Positions 1 through 11,735 of a DNA stretch of 57,357 bases are shown here, one piece after another. Each line of letters begins with the position of its first letter. The stretch's first letter is position 1. Source of the stretch: Dunaliella salina (Eukaryota; Chlorophyta; Chlorophyceae; Chlamydomonadales; Dunaliellaceae); assembly GCA_002284615.2 (NCBI GenBank), contig MU069600.1, positions 321,893 to 379,249 on the forward strand, written 5' to 3'. A program made the position numbers and the translations under genes. Under the pieces are notes generated by a model that saw nothing but the letters and a program-made list of their open reading frames with translations, did not search any database and was not told where the DNA came from.

Positions 1-44
1 CACTGCATGGGTATGTGTGTGCCTGCTTGCGTGTGTGTGCCTGC

Positions 45-45
<1 letters not shown>

Positions 46-114
<69 letters not shown>
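46..114. repeat. (GT)n microsatellite
   Basis: An uninterrupted GT run of about 34 units, preceded by two imperfect GT tracts interrupted by a short CCTGCTT motif. Bases 115-720 hold no gene or repeat that I recognise. Confidence 0.95.
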
Positions 115-117
<3 letters not shown>

Positions 118-723
118 AAAATGCAGGCTGCGCTGAAAGGTAAGCATAAGAATTATTTTAGGCAGATGTGGAAATTATTTTCTGACATCGCGATGGATGG
201 AAACGCTGTTCGGGGGAGCTGGACGGGGTGACTCATTCTAACTTAAACACCTAGAGAAAATTGGAAGTCAGGGAGGGTCGATTATCAAGGGACCCCGTCA
301 TCCTGGGCCCCCCGCTCACCGAGACAGTCCTCAGGCCCTCAGATGAGACTCTGACCACTCAGTTGCAGTGGGGCATTAACTCCTTGCTCTCACACATAGC
401 TTGGCTAGCCTGACCTTTGACCTCCCCAAGGGGTCCAGCTTCAAGGTTGACATCACAAAGTGCCCTTCTTGCCTAGTAGTGAGCAGGTGCCATTGATGGT
501 CTCCTCAAACCTGCTCTTACACGTTTCAAGGAATTCTGGTGCATCCGCAGGACAGAGGGTCGGGGACAACAAATGGACTGGACAAAATATGGACTGGACA
601 AAACAGCATTTTTCAAACAAGGGTTGCAGCCCCTGTGTTGATGAGCTAGAAGTTGACCCCGGAATAATCTTGCAAGGCTATGCAGTTCCTGCCAGGCACC
701 CAGCATTGCAGCAAGCAGCATCA

Positions 724-1101
724 CTGAAATTTGAGCGCAAGCAGGGCTCCATCTTGAGTGGCATTCATCGGGTGTAGATGTCAGGCAAGCGTTGGGTGCC
801 ACGCTAATGCGAATTCCAAAAATATGGTCACAGTGCCCAGGTAAAAGGATGCCACTTTGCTATCCACAGGTTGACCTGTAGCACACCCATGTGAATCTTT
901 AACACAAACAATTTAGCTGTCCACACATAAAAGAATGGCCATATACTCTGATGTGCGGGTGTCTGGCAGTCATGCACATAAGTTTGGCATAGGATTGGAG
1001 ACCCAAGTTAATTATTAATGGACACATACTAACAGGATGAATTTGCGTTGGCAAGCAAGCTCCGGGCTGGCAGCAAGCTCCAGGCTGAACAACGCACCAT
1101 C
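724..1101. repeat. Diverged tandem duplication, copy A
   Basis: This segment aligns along most of its length with 1601-2150. Shared landmarks are a GAG(C/T)GGCATTCAT-like start, a TTGGGTGCCAC block, a GTAGCACACCC-like block and an AACGCACCAT end. Copy A is shorter because copy B holds extra sequence in its second half. It lies downstream of the last recognised dehydrogenase exon and codes for nothing I recognise. Confidence 0.65.
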
Positions 1102-1600
1102 GACATCGGTTTAGATCTAGGATGTTCAGTGCAACGGCCTGAGACTTAAAGCCCAAAAAAATACGTGCAGAATTTGAATGTTTTGATCACATTTTTGGTC
1201 GAAAACGAGAAAGGGCTTCCCAATGTTCCTCCCCGCCCCCGGCCCCCTACTGCCACACCTCCTTTTCACCACAAACAGACCCTCATGAATACAGAATGGG
1301 AAGGAAAAGGGCCCTGAGTGGCTTGAATGGGACCATGTCATAATAGTCAGCAGGAGGAAAGTGGAGGGAGATTAGCGACTCGACAAAGGGCACTTTTCAA
1401 TGCGATAAACAGCGTGTAAAGTTTGAGTTCGAGTTCGACATAATTCACCGGTCGTTGCACTGAACATCCCTGGTTTTGACTAACCTCAGGCGCTGGCTGG
1501 GTGGCCTGCTCTGCCTTCCTGTACCACCAAACATGACAAGCATCAGGTCCCTTGCTACAATCCAAAATCATTTGCACAACGGAGGCTTTCCTCATAGTTG

Positions 1601-2150
1601 CTGAAGTTCAAGCACAAGCAGGGCCCCGTCTTGAGTGGTATTAATCAGGTGATTGTGAAGTGCAGATGTCAGGCACATGTTGGGTGCCACACTAATGCAA
1701 ATATCAAAGATAGGGTCACAGTTTCTTGGTAAAGGAGCCACACTTTGTAGTCCACAGGCTGTCCTGAAGCACACCCAAGTGACGCTACCACACAAGTATT
1801 CCCAAATACTCTGAAGTGGGTGGGTCTGGCAGTAGTGCACCCAGAGGTTTGGTTGGTTGTGTGGCGTGAGCCACCCGTTCCACACACAAAGTACTGCGCA
1901 CACCTTACACCTCCGGCACTCCTTTCACTTTGACCCCCCCCCCCCCTCGCCTCTTCCCATCCTGTGTACCTGCCTTTCAACGATCCTTTCACAGGTGGGT
2001 GCACATGTCTATGTTCTGCTGTGCATGTATGTATGGGTTGTGTGTTTGGCACATGAATTGGATAGGTTCCTGAATGAACATTCTTGTTAGACCCATGCTA
2101 AAAATTTAAGTTTGCCAGGCAAGCGAGCTCCAGACTGAACAACGCACCAT
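1601..2150. repeat. Diverged tandem duplication, copy B
   Basis: Second copy of the segment at 724-1101. Its right end (AACGCACCAT) coincides with the splice donor of the last recognised dehydrogenase exon, so the duplicated unit appears to begin at, or include, that donor. A C-rich run lies near 1936-1948. Confidence 0.65.
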
Positions 2151-4864
2151 GTACCATCTGCCTCCAGTGATGTGCCGTCCCAGCTCTGTGGTGATGACTC
2201 CAGGATGCAAGGTATTCACAGTGATCTGCACACATGCAAGAAGCAAGACTGCTGTAGGAAAGAAAAGAAAAGAAAAGGACAACGAGGGAGGCAAAAGAAA
2301 AACCTCCTCACATGACTCAACGAAGGCTGAAAGGTGAGCATGGACTTGGAAATTGCAAGAGCTGTACTCGTAGGCATTGTGAAAGACAAGTTTCTCCAAT
2401 CAACCCAACCAGTCGTTGCGTTGCTATAAGGGCATTGCTACCCATAATTGCACATTCTTTCTTCTGATGCTGTATTGGGGGAAGGAAACACCGTGACAGC
2501 TTCCATAGAGTTGACTACAGCAAAAGGTAAGGACAGCCTATATACCCAGAACCTTCCTGCACTAAGAGGAGGAAAGTCTGCAGCATGCAAAATCCTCTGG
2601 CGAGCCACAAGGCACTTATTACAGAAGATATTGGCTGTTCTTGAAATGTTCTTGAAGTGCCATCAAGTGCGTGTTGATTAGCCAGGCTTCTTCAGGCCCA
2701 AATAAAGCAGTGGTGAACGGAATGGAAAGAGAGAGGGTGCTGCTGCGCGCATACTCACCTGAGTTTGCTTCTCAGCCTCGAGCCGCCGCGCAAGCTCATA
2801 GGTGAAGAGGATATTTGCTCGCTTTGATTGGCCATACGCCTCCAAAGGACCGTAAGCACCTTAAAGCAAGCAAAGGAGGATGAGATACAGCGTTTATTGT
2901 TGAGAGAACCAGGAGGATTAAAAAAGTAGAGGACGTCATGTTGAAATCCTGGAGGCCCAAAAGGACCACCCACCCCCCTCTCCCCCAAAATACTGCCCCA
3001 CTCTGCACGAAAAGGGTACCAATCTGCTCCTTTTCAAATCTTGCATCCATCTGCATACTCAGCGTAATTAAACATTGAGTTGAAGTGGAGTTATGGGGCA
3101 ATAACTGTGGAGAGGACGCCCATGCAAGCCTGCCTTTCCAGGCACCCAAAACTGGCTTGTTAGTAAGCATAAGCTGCCCTTTTGACTTCACCATACAAGG
3201 TCACATCAAACATTGTCACTATCATGAAAGCTTGGATTTGTTTGCAGCATGTTCGCCTCCACACCTTCATCAACCTACACCCATGCGCATGTGGCATTGA
3301 CTCTGCTTCATGCACAAAGACCCCCCCTTTACCCAATTCACATTAAGATGGTGCCATTCGACAGTTCTCAAGCTCAGGAATCCAAATATATAGTTTTCAA
3401 ATCACTATATTTAAAACTTCGAGAATGTGTCTCAGAAGAATTCCGGAGGAGGGGTCCTAAAAAAACCAAACCCCCTCGAAGGACCAGCCACCAACCACCC
3501 TCTCCGGTTGGACCTATACATATACCAATCAATTTCTCTCGTTCTCAGGATTCCGTATATATAGTTTCAATTCAAATTGACACATGACGAACAAAAGTTA
3601 TGCAGACTGGTGCCTCCTGAGAGAACGATGCCTTCCAAAAATGAATAATGCGTCTGCAAGTCATAAAGGTGTTCAGGATGGTGCAGGCTTGATGTCTATG
3701 CTAAGGATGATAGAACACATGCATTTTTTCATATTGGTTTCCCAACCCAGATCGCAGCAAAATGCATGAGACAAGAAACGTCAAGTGCTGACTTTCAATT
3801 TCTTGCTGTGTTTCAGTTTCTTCAGGATGTTTAATTACCTGGCTTATCCCTGAAAAGGTCGTCAAAGTCCATTTTGCCAAATTGGTGCCCCTGTATGGAA
3901 ATGTACATGAAAGTAAGGGCAAAATGTGTCCGACGTCACATCTCACTTTGCTGAACAGGCCTGAACACCTGATTCCTTTGCAAAATCTATCCTGATGCAC
4001 CCCCTTGCATCTGCATGTACACCAATGAAACAGCTTCCACAGTAGCATTGGTAAAAGGCCATGGTTTTACCTTGGAGCTCACATTGATGATTCTGACAGG
4101 CCTGCAAAAAAGGGTGGAATGTCCCCAAAGTGAGCAGTCTACAGCTGTCAACAGCAAAAAAAATTGCTGTGAAGGCTAAACATCTGTGATACGGCTTGGC
4201 AAGCAACTCATCTAACCAAAATTCAAATTGGAGCACCCAAGAGGCCACTTGAGTTTGCTGCAAAGCACCTCAGACAGCATGTCATGCGGGTCAAGCTAGG
4301 CTTGCGCGGACGCTTTGCGCAGAAGTGGTTAACGTGTTGCCATAAGATTATTTTGGCAAATGCCATGCAAGATAAGGTGTCGCATTGGTGGGCATATATT
4401 ATATTAAATACATATATATGCCAACCCCTTTCCTGCCCTGGTGTGTGTGTCCAGGGGTCGGAACAGGGATGCACATGCGATGCCCATGATCTGTTGCACA
4501 TACATACTTGTTTGCCTCCTTGAGGTGGGGCAGCAGGAGGTTGGTCAGAGCAAAGTGGCCCAGGTGGTTTGTGCCAAGCTGCACATGGACGCAAAGAGGA
4601 GTAAAGACAACTGTGTTGACTAAGAGGCAGAACACAAGGCCAGTATTTTGGATTTTGCTGCTCGCACACTTGTGCTTATACATGCAAGTGTGGTATTAAG
4701 GCTCCTTAAACAACTAGTGTGACACCTGTGAAGCACATTTCCATACAAATGGGGAAGCATAAGATTTTCATGTCCTTGCTTTGAACCTGCCTAACTCTTG
4801 GATGGCTAGTCGATCCATTTACAAACCATGTTCTGGAATCCTGAGCTTGAGAACTATTAATTTG

Positions 4865-4930
<66 letters not shown>

Positions 4931-6429
4931 GGTTGGCATGGGTCAGCTGAGGGGGTAACTTTTTGGAGTACCTTATGTAGAATCTACTGGGACACCTCTT
5001 TGGGCTCTGACTACTTCATGGCCTTCCCAGCTTAAGATCAGCTGGTTGGAACCATCATCATGCGATTTAAATATTTAAAAAAAAGTGTGGGTTACGAGAC
5101 AGTCTCAATTGCCCGCGTTGTGGAAGCAGAGGTACAGCAAATGAAACCAAACTGTCAGGATAATGATTTACACATGCACATGAGTTGTGTGATTGCTTGG
5201 TGAAACTGTGACGGAATTCATACTTAGCGAGCCAGTTGTGGGTGCATAGCAGGACGTGAACGCATAAGCTTATAGGACGCAACTTCTGCCCAGTAATTCC
5301 ACTGTGGTTCCCCTTTCAGTCATGATGGGAATGAAGATGGATGGGAAGGTAGGGACGGGGAGCAGTTTGTGGTAGAGGCAAAACAACAGGGGTAGAGGGT
5401 GGTGAGTGGGTCTGGGAATCCAGCCCCAAAATTGCGCACGCCTTGAGCAGAAAAGTTTTCACCCTCCTGGGTAGTGGAGGGTGGTGGAGGGTGAATCTTG
5501 CCCTTCGCAACACTTCCTTTCCAGAGCACCACACAGGGAACATCCTGTTTTGAAGAGAACTTGCCTGGTACTCAAAGCCATCCTTCGTCGTCATTTTCGG
5601 GCATGCCATGACGCCAGCATTGTTGAGGAGAACATCAAAATCCAGCTTGTTTTGCTTGGACAGAGTCTTGTAGCACTCTGCCACACTGGACAGGTCTGCT
5701 AGGTCCAAGCGGACAGACTCAATTTTTGCATCAGGTTGGCCTTCCCTAAAGTGTAAGGAAGAAAGTACCTGTGAAACCGTGGGTGATAATGTAAACTAGA
5801 TACTACAGCATGCGTTGCGCAGGGCTTTGTTGTGCATGGCAGCTTTTGGGCACCTTCACTACCCTGTAATGCACAGGAAAACAAGGTATATGTTTGACAG
5901 CATGACTAAAGCGACGCGCAAAGGTTATGTTTCATAGTAGGCAACCCAAATACCACTACATGCATGTGACATACTTGATGGCACGGACTGCGTTGGCAGC
6001 GCGTGTATCATCGCGGCAGCCAATAGTGACATCGTAACCCTGATTGGAAAGGCAAGGTTTGAACGTCCTTCTGTAAGCTTTGCTTGTAAAGCATGTGTTG
6101 AGAATAAGATGTAAGTGTGTGGGAAGCCTTTTGCTCAGGATACGCTTGCGCGCGTTGCAAATGTGCCTCGTAGAGATGCGAGCATGCGTCAGAGCGATGT
6201 GCACGGCTTTGGCTATGGCAAAGCTCAGCCACATGGTATGTCACCTTTTGGCACAGGACCTTTGCAGACTCAAAACCAATTCCTGCAGGAATGGGACCCA
6301 CCACACAATAGCTGTGGACAAGAGCGACCACACAACAAAGAGAGACCACAAACAGCAAGCAATGCTGCATGCCCAAGAAGCTTACAAACCTGTGTTTCCA
6401 CCAGTGATAAATGCACGAGTGGACGCCAT
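2148..6429 (-). CDS. Short-chain dehydrogenase/reductase, retinol dehydrogenase/TIC32-like (9 exons, 3' end not found)
   Basis: NAD(P)H-dependent oxidoreductase of the classical SDR superfamily; the substrate cannot be deduced. Exons on the minus strand: 6429-6390, 6282-6245, 6039-5975, 5745-5565, 4578-4508, 4101-4071, 3890-3839, 2859-2759 and 2225-2148. All phases join, giving 219 residues. The start [11 protein letters not shown] runs straight into the cofactor motif TGGNTGIG (9-16). NNAG is at 89-92, TNHLGHF at 111-117, the INVSS serines at 140-141 and the catalytic YGQSK at 168-172; [13 protein letters not shown] follows near the visible end. Family members are about 280-320 residues, so one or more C-terminal exons are missing. 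The end of exon 9 (after TGGRWYM) is the least certain junction. Intron 4 has a GC donor (AG|GCAAGT) where every other donor is GT. A nested inverted-repeat element starts about 100 bp upstream of the start codon. Confidence 0.9.
2920..3600 (+). repeat. Dispersed repeat family R1, full-length copy
   Basis: A roughly 680-bp unit that recurs at 37790-38610 in the same orientation and at 45175-45850, 46970-47690 and 47690-48270 inverted. Diagnostic blocks are GGTACCAATCTGCTCC, GAGTTATGGGGCAA, GGCACCCA(T/A)AACTGGCTTG, TGGCA(T/C)TGACTCTG, GACAGTTC(T)CAAGCTCAGGA and a pyrimidine-rich CCACCAACCACCC block. It sits in intron 7 of the dehydrogenase gene. No coding capacity or target-site duplication was recognised, so it is probably a non-autonomous mobile element. 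Confidence 0.7.
4866..4928. repeat. (CA)n microsatellite
   Basis: Pure CA run of about 31 units in intron 4 of the dehydrogenase gene. It is preceded by a short piece related to repeat family R1 (GGAATCCTGAGCTTGAGAAC). Confidence 0.95.
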
Positions 6430-6521
6430 CCTGTTCGGCTGTTTGGCCTTTGGGAGTGGAACAGCCACTCAGGAATGTCTCACCCAGTAAAATATGTGGA
6501 AACTGATGTTAGAATGAATGT

Positions 6522-7331
6522 AATACCCTTATAGCGATACCATTTATGATTTCCTCTGCGGGCACCAAATCTCAAAAACCGAAAAAACCAAGAAACCGGA
6601 GCCAAATGAAATTATGGTAAGGGGGGTAGCCAATGTGGTTTTCGGGTGAAAACGTGCGCAAGTTTTCCGATTTTCATTTTCGTGTGGAAATGGAAACGAA
6701 ACTTCTGTCCGCGAGGCCACCTCCTCTCCATTTGACGTGCTGTAGTGACACGGCAATTACCCTGGTGTTCTGCATGCCCAGGCCTGAGGGATTGGATGGG
6801 CGGATGGGCCACTTTTTTTGCGTTGACCATGTCCAGTGCAAGCTAGTGGCAACATTGGTCAAGTATACATTATTATTTATGTACATGTTATGTTTATCAT
6901 GCATAGGCCGCGTCTGTTCAGCTTGCAGAACACCAGGGTCATCGCTGTGTCAATGCAGCGCGTCAAATGGACAGGAGATGACCTCGCGGGCAGGAGTTCC
7001 ATTTCCATTTCCAAATGAAAATGAAAATCGGGAAACTTGCGCACCTTTCCACCCGAAAACCACATTGGCTCCCCGCCTTGCCATATGAGTATGAAATTAT
7101 GCTTTTTGGCTCTGTTCTGATCAAAGTCGTTTTGGGGCTCTCCGCGGCCCATTAGGCCGTATTCCAACGTTTGCCACACACGCACATTAATTTCCCCGCT
7201 TTTTTCGGTTTATAAGAAGGAATTTTTATCTCAAAACTCAGCTCATTGAGGTTTCTCTGGTTTTCCGGGTTTTTAGGCTTGGATGCACCAAAGGAAATCA
7301 TAAATGATATCCGCCATGAATGGGATATCCC
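6522..7331. mobile_element. Outer inverted-repeat element hosting a nested element
   Basis: The ends form an imperfect inverted repeat: GATACCATTTATGATTTCC at about 6536 and its near complement GGAAATCATAAATGATATC ending at 7311. Similarity continues inward over a purine-rich AAAAACCGAAAAAACC tract and more weakly outward. Another inverted-repeat element (6615-7083) lies inside. No transposase is visible, so this looks like a MITE or foldback element. Confidence 0.6.
6615..7083. mobile_element. MITE family F2, copy a (about 165-bp terminal inverted repeats, TA target site)
   Basis: The termini are TGGTAAGGGGGGTAGCCAAT and ATTGGCTCCCCGCCTTGCCA, flanked by TA on both sides. Inverted similarity extends for about 165 bp at each end, including the block CACCAGGGTNATYGC. 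A second member, with the same end motif GGGGAGCCAATGT, is at 15585-15954. There is no coding capacity. The TA target duplication suggests a Tc1/mariner or Stowaway-like mobiliser, by analogy only. Confidence 0.75.
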
Positions 7332-8039
7332 ATTGAGTCGAGCCAGTTGTTCTCGACGCTGAAATACCTAGAGTCAAAGATGTACAGGAATCCCGCAAAT
7401 GACAGCGAGCACCTAGGAGCAATTGCTTCATCCTTCACCACTTCGTGCTTGCATCATCTCTTGGGTCAGCAAGCTCATGTGCGTAAAAAGAAAAATGATT
7501 CCATCAAAATATTAGGGAAGCAATAATGTGGAGTTGTGAGCGATATTCTGTGTTAAGGGCACATATGTGGCTTGCACGTATGAGAATTTACGTAGAACTG
7601 GACCCCACAAAAGAAGTAAGGTTGGGACACGCTTCTATGTATTTTTGTATGTTTCATCCATCCATCCGAACTGGAAAGCACTTGCAGGGCCATACGAGTT
7701 TTGTGGAGTTAGTTTCGCTGAAGATGATGTTCCATCTATGTTGGTTGGGCCCCTGCTAGCTAAGGAACTCTTTCTTGAATGTTTTCCTATGGCCTGCATA
7801 GACTTTTTTCTCTTTTCTTTTTATGATGTACTGGCCAATTGCTTATGGCCAGCGTAGGCTTTCTTTCCCCTTTGTTTTTTCTAAGTTGGATAATTACACT
7901 TGAAAAGAGACCAAGAGTAGGAGCATCTCCAGCGACGTCGGGAAGCTGCATAATCTTGAAAATTGGAAGAGACGGCGACATTCGCCTCATTGAATTAAAA
8001 GTCTGCTCAGACAACGAAAAGAGAGGAAGAGAGTAAAGA
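7332..8039. other. No gene recognised
   Basis: Open frames here are short and resemble no family I know. I see no splice-bounded exons and no repeat shared with the rest of the window. Confidence 0.5.
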
Positions 8040-8295
8040 AGAATAGAATAGAATAGAAGAGAATGGAATAAAGAACAAAAGAAAAGAAAAGAAGAGTAAA
8101 GACAGGAAAAGAAAAGAAAAGAAAAGAACAGAAAAGAAAAGAAAAAAAAAGGGAGAAGAAAAAAAGAAAAGAAAAGAAAAGGAAAAAAAAGAAAAAAAGG
8201 AAAAGAAAAGAAAAGAAAAGGAAAGGAAAGGAAAGGAAAGGAAAGAAAACAAAAGAAAAAAAGAAAAAGAGAAAAGAAAAAGAGAAAAAAAGGAA
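8040..8295. repeat. (AAAAG)n-type purine microsatellite
   Basis: Imperfect arrays of GAATA, AAAAG, GGAAA and related pentamers. The plus strand is almost entirely purine. The opposite-strand frames coding Phe/Ser/Leu-rich peptides are artefacts of the repeat. Confidence 0.9.
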
Positions 8296-8610
8296 GGCTG
8301 ATGGGGACCTGTGGGGCTACTAGGAGCAGCTGGGTTTAAAACATGGCTGTGAAGGGTCTACAGGACCGGAAGAACCTCTATCAATTACTAGAGATCAACT
8401 TATCAAATGTTATTCACTGCACACACCCTTCATCAATATTCAGAAAACTAGGACTTTGCAAAACTTGCATAAAAGCTTCGTTCTCATTTTGGAAATTTTG
8501 CACACAAACCTCAGACAGACACAAATTTGGTTTTTCAATGCTTAAAATATTACTGTACCTGCTGTCAAACCTTGTTGCCCCATATAGATTAAAAAACGCT
8601 TTCTGGAATA

Positions 8611-9915
8611 CCGTAGCTACACGGCCAATTCAAATGGTCCCCCCAAAAAATCAATAAAAAATTTGATTTTAGTACTAATGGGAGGCCAGACATTCATATT
8701 TCAATTTGAATGGGTTCAATTGGCTGATGGCTGGCATTAAATTCTCAATTCGAATACCCAATTCGAACCTTTGCTGCTGCTGCTTTCTGGAGAGCTGCTG
8801 ATGTTGGAGGTGCTGATGCTAATGCTGATGCTGATGCTGATGCTGCAGCAAGCGGGAAGCTGCATGTGAGGACTCGAAGAGCACTGCTCAAAGTGGTGTT
8901 ACAGAGAGAGGGAGCCACAAAAGAAGTTAATGCATGTATGCATCCATGGAGGAATGTGCATTCGCAACAGAGCACAATTGCGCGCGCACACACACACGTA
9001 CCGTAGCTTCATGACCAGTTCGAAAATTAATTAATTCTGGGGCGTTCGAACCTCAAAATTCGAAGTCTTTAATTAATTATTGTTTGAGCTTTCGAACTCC
9101 GTTTGAATCGGAAATTAATTAATTCCTGGGTTGAAAGGGGCAAGTGTTGAAAATGGCCTCACGTGTGCACAGGCCTGGCCCCCCCCAGCCAGCTCAAGGT
9201 CCTGCCCCTCAGCTAAGTGGCTGAAGCCTGTATCCCCCACCCAGCAGCTCCAAGCGACCCAAAACAAGCTTGCCAAGGCCCAAGCAGACAAGAAGGGGCA
9301 GCCAGTACAGCGGAAGAACCCCGTGGGGCGACCACCAGGTGACAGCTCGGTTGATGTTGCATGCACGGGCTCCAATGTTTGTGCATGGGCTCCAATGTTT
9401 GTGCATGGGCTCGCAATACGGCAGTGATGCTTGTGGATTGCTGTGGGTTGAATGCTGATGGTGAGGTTAACCTCAAACGTTTGCTCTTTCCAGGGAGCAA
9501 AAATGCGCCCCAAGCCTCTCCAACCCCTAGCCCCTGAGCAGCAGCAGCAGCAGCAGTTTTGCAGCAAGATTCGAATTAATTTAATATTGGGTATTCGTAT
9601 TGAGATATCAAGGCCAGCGGTGAGCCATTCGAACCCTTCGAAGTGCCCTTCGAATTGACATATTAATTCCTGGGCATTCGAATTGAGCCATTCGAACTAA
9701 ATAAATTAACTATTTTGGGGGGACCCTTCGAACTGGTCATGGAGCTACGGTACCTCACAGTAGCTGTCACCTTGAGGACGCCCCACAGGGTTCTTCTGCT
9801 TCACAGGCTTAAGCCATCTAGCTAGGGGGTTAGAGCTTGAGCTGGGGGCCTGGGGGGCCATTTTTAGCTCTTGCTGTTTTCAGCCCGAAATTGATTAATT
9901 TTCACTACGAATGGA
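8611..9915. mobile_element. MITE family F1, copy a: interrupted by copy b and truncated on the right
   Basis: It begins with the F1 terminus CCGTAGCTACACGGCCAATT after a TA. The left part (8611-8998) matches the left part of the copy at 20339-20956: GGCTGATGGCTGGCAT, then CTG-rich triplets, then a CA-rich tract. The right part (9753 to about 9915) matches the later part of the same copy (AGCTGTCACCTTGAGGACGC, then AGCTTGAGCT). Element 9001-9750 is inserted between the two halves. The right terminal repeat is missing. Confidence 0.7.
9001..9750. mobile_element. MITE family F1, copy b (complete, nested)
   Basis: The termini CCGTAGCTTCATGACCAGTT and AACTGGTCATGGAGCTACGG form a near-perfect inverted repeat flanked by TA (8999-9000 and 9751-9752). 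The interior is AATTAATT- and TTCGAA-rich, with a (CAG)n run at about 9538-9557 and a 20-bp minisatellite of GTGCATGGGCTCCAATGTTT type near 9375-9412. No transposase is present. Confidence 0.85.
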
Positions 9916-9941
9916 GGTTAGGTATGTCACATGAAGCACTA

Positions 9942-10477
9942 CCTTACCGACGGCTCTATCTTGCGACGCTGAAATCTTGCGAGGGGACTGAAATAATTTT
10001 GAAATTTGTTTGCGAGCTTTAAGACCTTGCGAGAGGGGTCCATGAGTTAGCAAAATTTGCGAACACCAAAAGACGTCCAGCAACAAACGGCGCTCTAAGC
10101 CTGGTCCAAAGCTGCATGTACCCCTCAGTCTGTGTTTCATGCTCCCGCACAGACAGCAAGAGAGGAGGCTCCATGCGGGTCTGGAGCTCCCTGGGCGGGT
10201 CATGACGGTGGTCACCTGGGCCTGCAGGAGCTTCCTAGACCGAGGTCAGACTCCCCGCATCCGCTTCCGTCCGCTTGCGCTCGGTGCAACCCATGTCAAA
10301 AAAGTGTCCTTGGTCCTATAGGGACGTGTGCTTCCATTTTTGGGCGCTAGAATAGCCTGAACACAAAGCTATAAATGTTGCGAGGCCTCAGGAAAAGTAA
10401 TTTCCATCAACGCTGGAATCTTGCGAGGGGTGCTCAGAATTAATTAATTCGTCGCAAGATTGCCAGAGTCGGTAAGG
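9942..10477. mobile_element. MITE family F3 (TA target site)
   Basis: The termini are CCTTACCGACGGCTCTATCT and AGATTGCCAGAGTCGGTAAGG, followed inward by TTGCGACG and CGTCGCAA. Both ends are flanked by TA (9940-9941 and 10478-10479). The motif CTTGCGAGGGG recurs inside. Only one copy is in the window. No coding region was recognised. Confidence 0.75.
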
Positions 10478-10774
10478 TATCCTAAAATGTCGCACAGTTA
10501 CTTTCTTTTGCACAGGTATTTTCTTTATCCAAAAACAAGCAGTGCTTTTGGATGTCTACTGACCTTTCATGTCCCCTCTCAGGCTGTCATCAATTGGACA
10601 GCGCTCTCCACATGCTCTCAGGCTACCATAACCATATCGTCTTCCACGTGAAAACCAAAGCCATGGTGTTGCTGTCAGAATGCTGACATAATTCTGTCAG
10701 GGTATAATTGTCCATGAGTTCCGGAGCTCTCTGAGGATCCCCAAAGCCTTGCCCCTCAAGTATTGAAAGAGGAA

Positions 10775-11080
10775 AAGTAAGAAAGCCTGTACTAGGCACA
10801 GCCAACGTGCATTAAGGAAAGATTTCCCAACAATCAGCGTTGAAACTGAGTGTGAGTCCCGCCAGGCTAAGAGGAAAAGAAGCACTGAGGTCTATTCCAG
10901 CAAGCTCACCACCACCCAGGTGAGCCATGACACTAATACTGACAAGAGGCCCTGTCCAGCAAATTCGAGATCCACCCCTTAGCCGAGACCCACCCCTTAG
11001 CCCCAGAGCTTGGGCCCCCCTCGTGCACAGGGGCCAGCCGTACCTAGAAGGTAAGCATGCAGTTATGCATCCTCCAGTTT
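10775..11080 (+). repeat. Dispersed repeat family R2, partial copy
   Basis: Carries the R2 hallmark GTGCATTAAGGAAAGA followed by CARTCAGCG. It continues with AGGCCCTGTCCAGCAAA, a block that also occurs near 32096-32115. The region between 10480 and 10775 shows nothing I recognise. Confidence 0.55.
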
Positions 11081-11239
11081 AAAGACATCCTTCCCCTGCT
11101 GTTCACCATCATGTGGGCCACTAGAGTTACTCCTTAGCCTGGAAAGTTAGTGACACAATTCTTATCCAACAAACAAAACGGATCATAGACTGATACTTTC
11201 TCATATATGCCAATGGGTCTTGCCAATACATTCTACAAG

Positions 11240-11735
11240 CTATGGACACAGAAAAGAAAAGAAAAAAAAGAAAAGAAAAAAAAAGAAAAGAAAAGAAAAG
11301 AAAAGAAAAGAAAAGAAAAGAAAAGAAAAGAAAAGAAAAGAAGAGAAAAGAAAAGAAAAGAAAGAAAAGAAAAGAAAAAAAAAAAAAGAAAAGAAATGAA
11401 AAAAAGGAAAGGAAAGGAAAGGAAAGGAAAGGAAAGGAAAGAGGAAAGGAAAGGAAAGGAAAGGAAAGGAAAGGAAAGGAAAGAAANAGGAAAGGAAAGG
11501 AAAGGAAAGGAAAGGAAAGGAAAGGAAAGAAAGGGAAAGGAAAAAAAGAAGAAAAAAGAAAAGAAAAGAAAAGAAAAGAAAAGAAAAGAAAAGAAAAGAA
11601 AAGAAAAGAAAAGAAAAGAAAAGAAAAGAAAAGAAAAGAAAAGGAAAGGAAAGAAAAGAAAAGAAAAGAAAAGAAAGGACGACAAAAGAGAAAAATAGAA
11701 AAGACGAGAAAAGAAAAGAATAGAAAAGAAAAGAA
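11240..11735. repeat. (AAAAG)n / (GGAAA)n microsatellite with one ambiguous base
   Basis: About 500 bp of AAAAG, then GGAAA, then AAAAG pentamers, with an N at position 11487. Long Lys/Arg/Glu frames (plus) and Phe/Ser/Leu frames (minus) span it but are repeat artefacts. The array length should be regarded as uncertain because the unit is shorter than sequencing reads. Confidence 0.95.

Noticed and set aside
9131..9567. Frames of 60-170 codons inside F1 elements
   Set aside because: They overlap on both strands, differ between copies, and arise from CAG tracts and minisatellites in non-coding elements.
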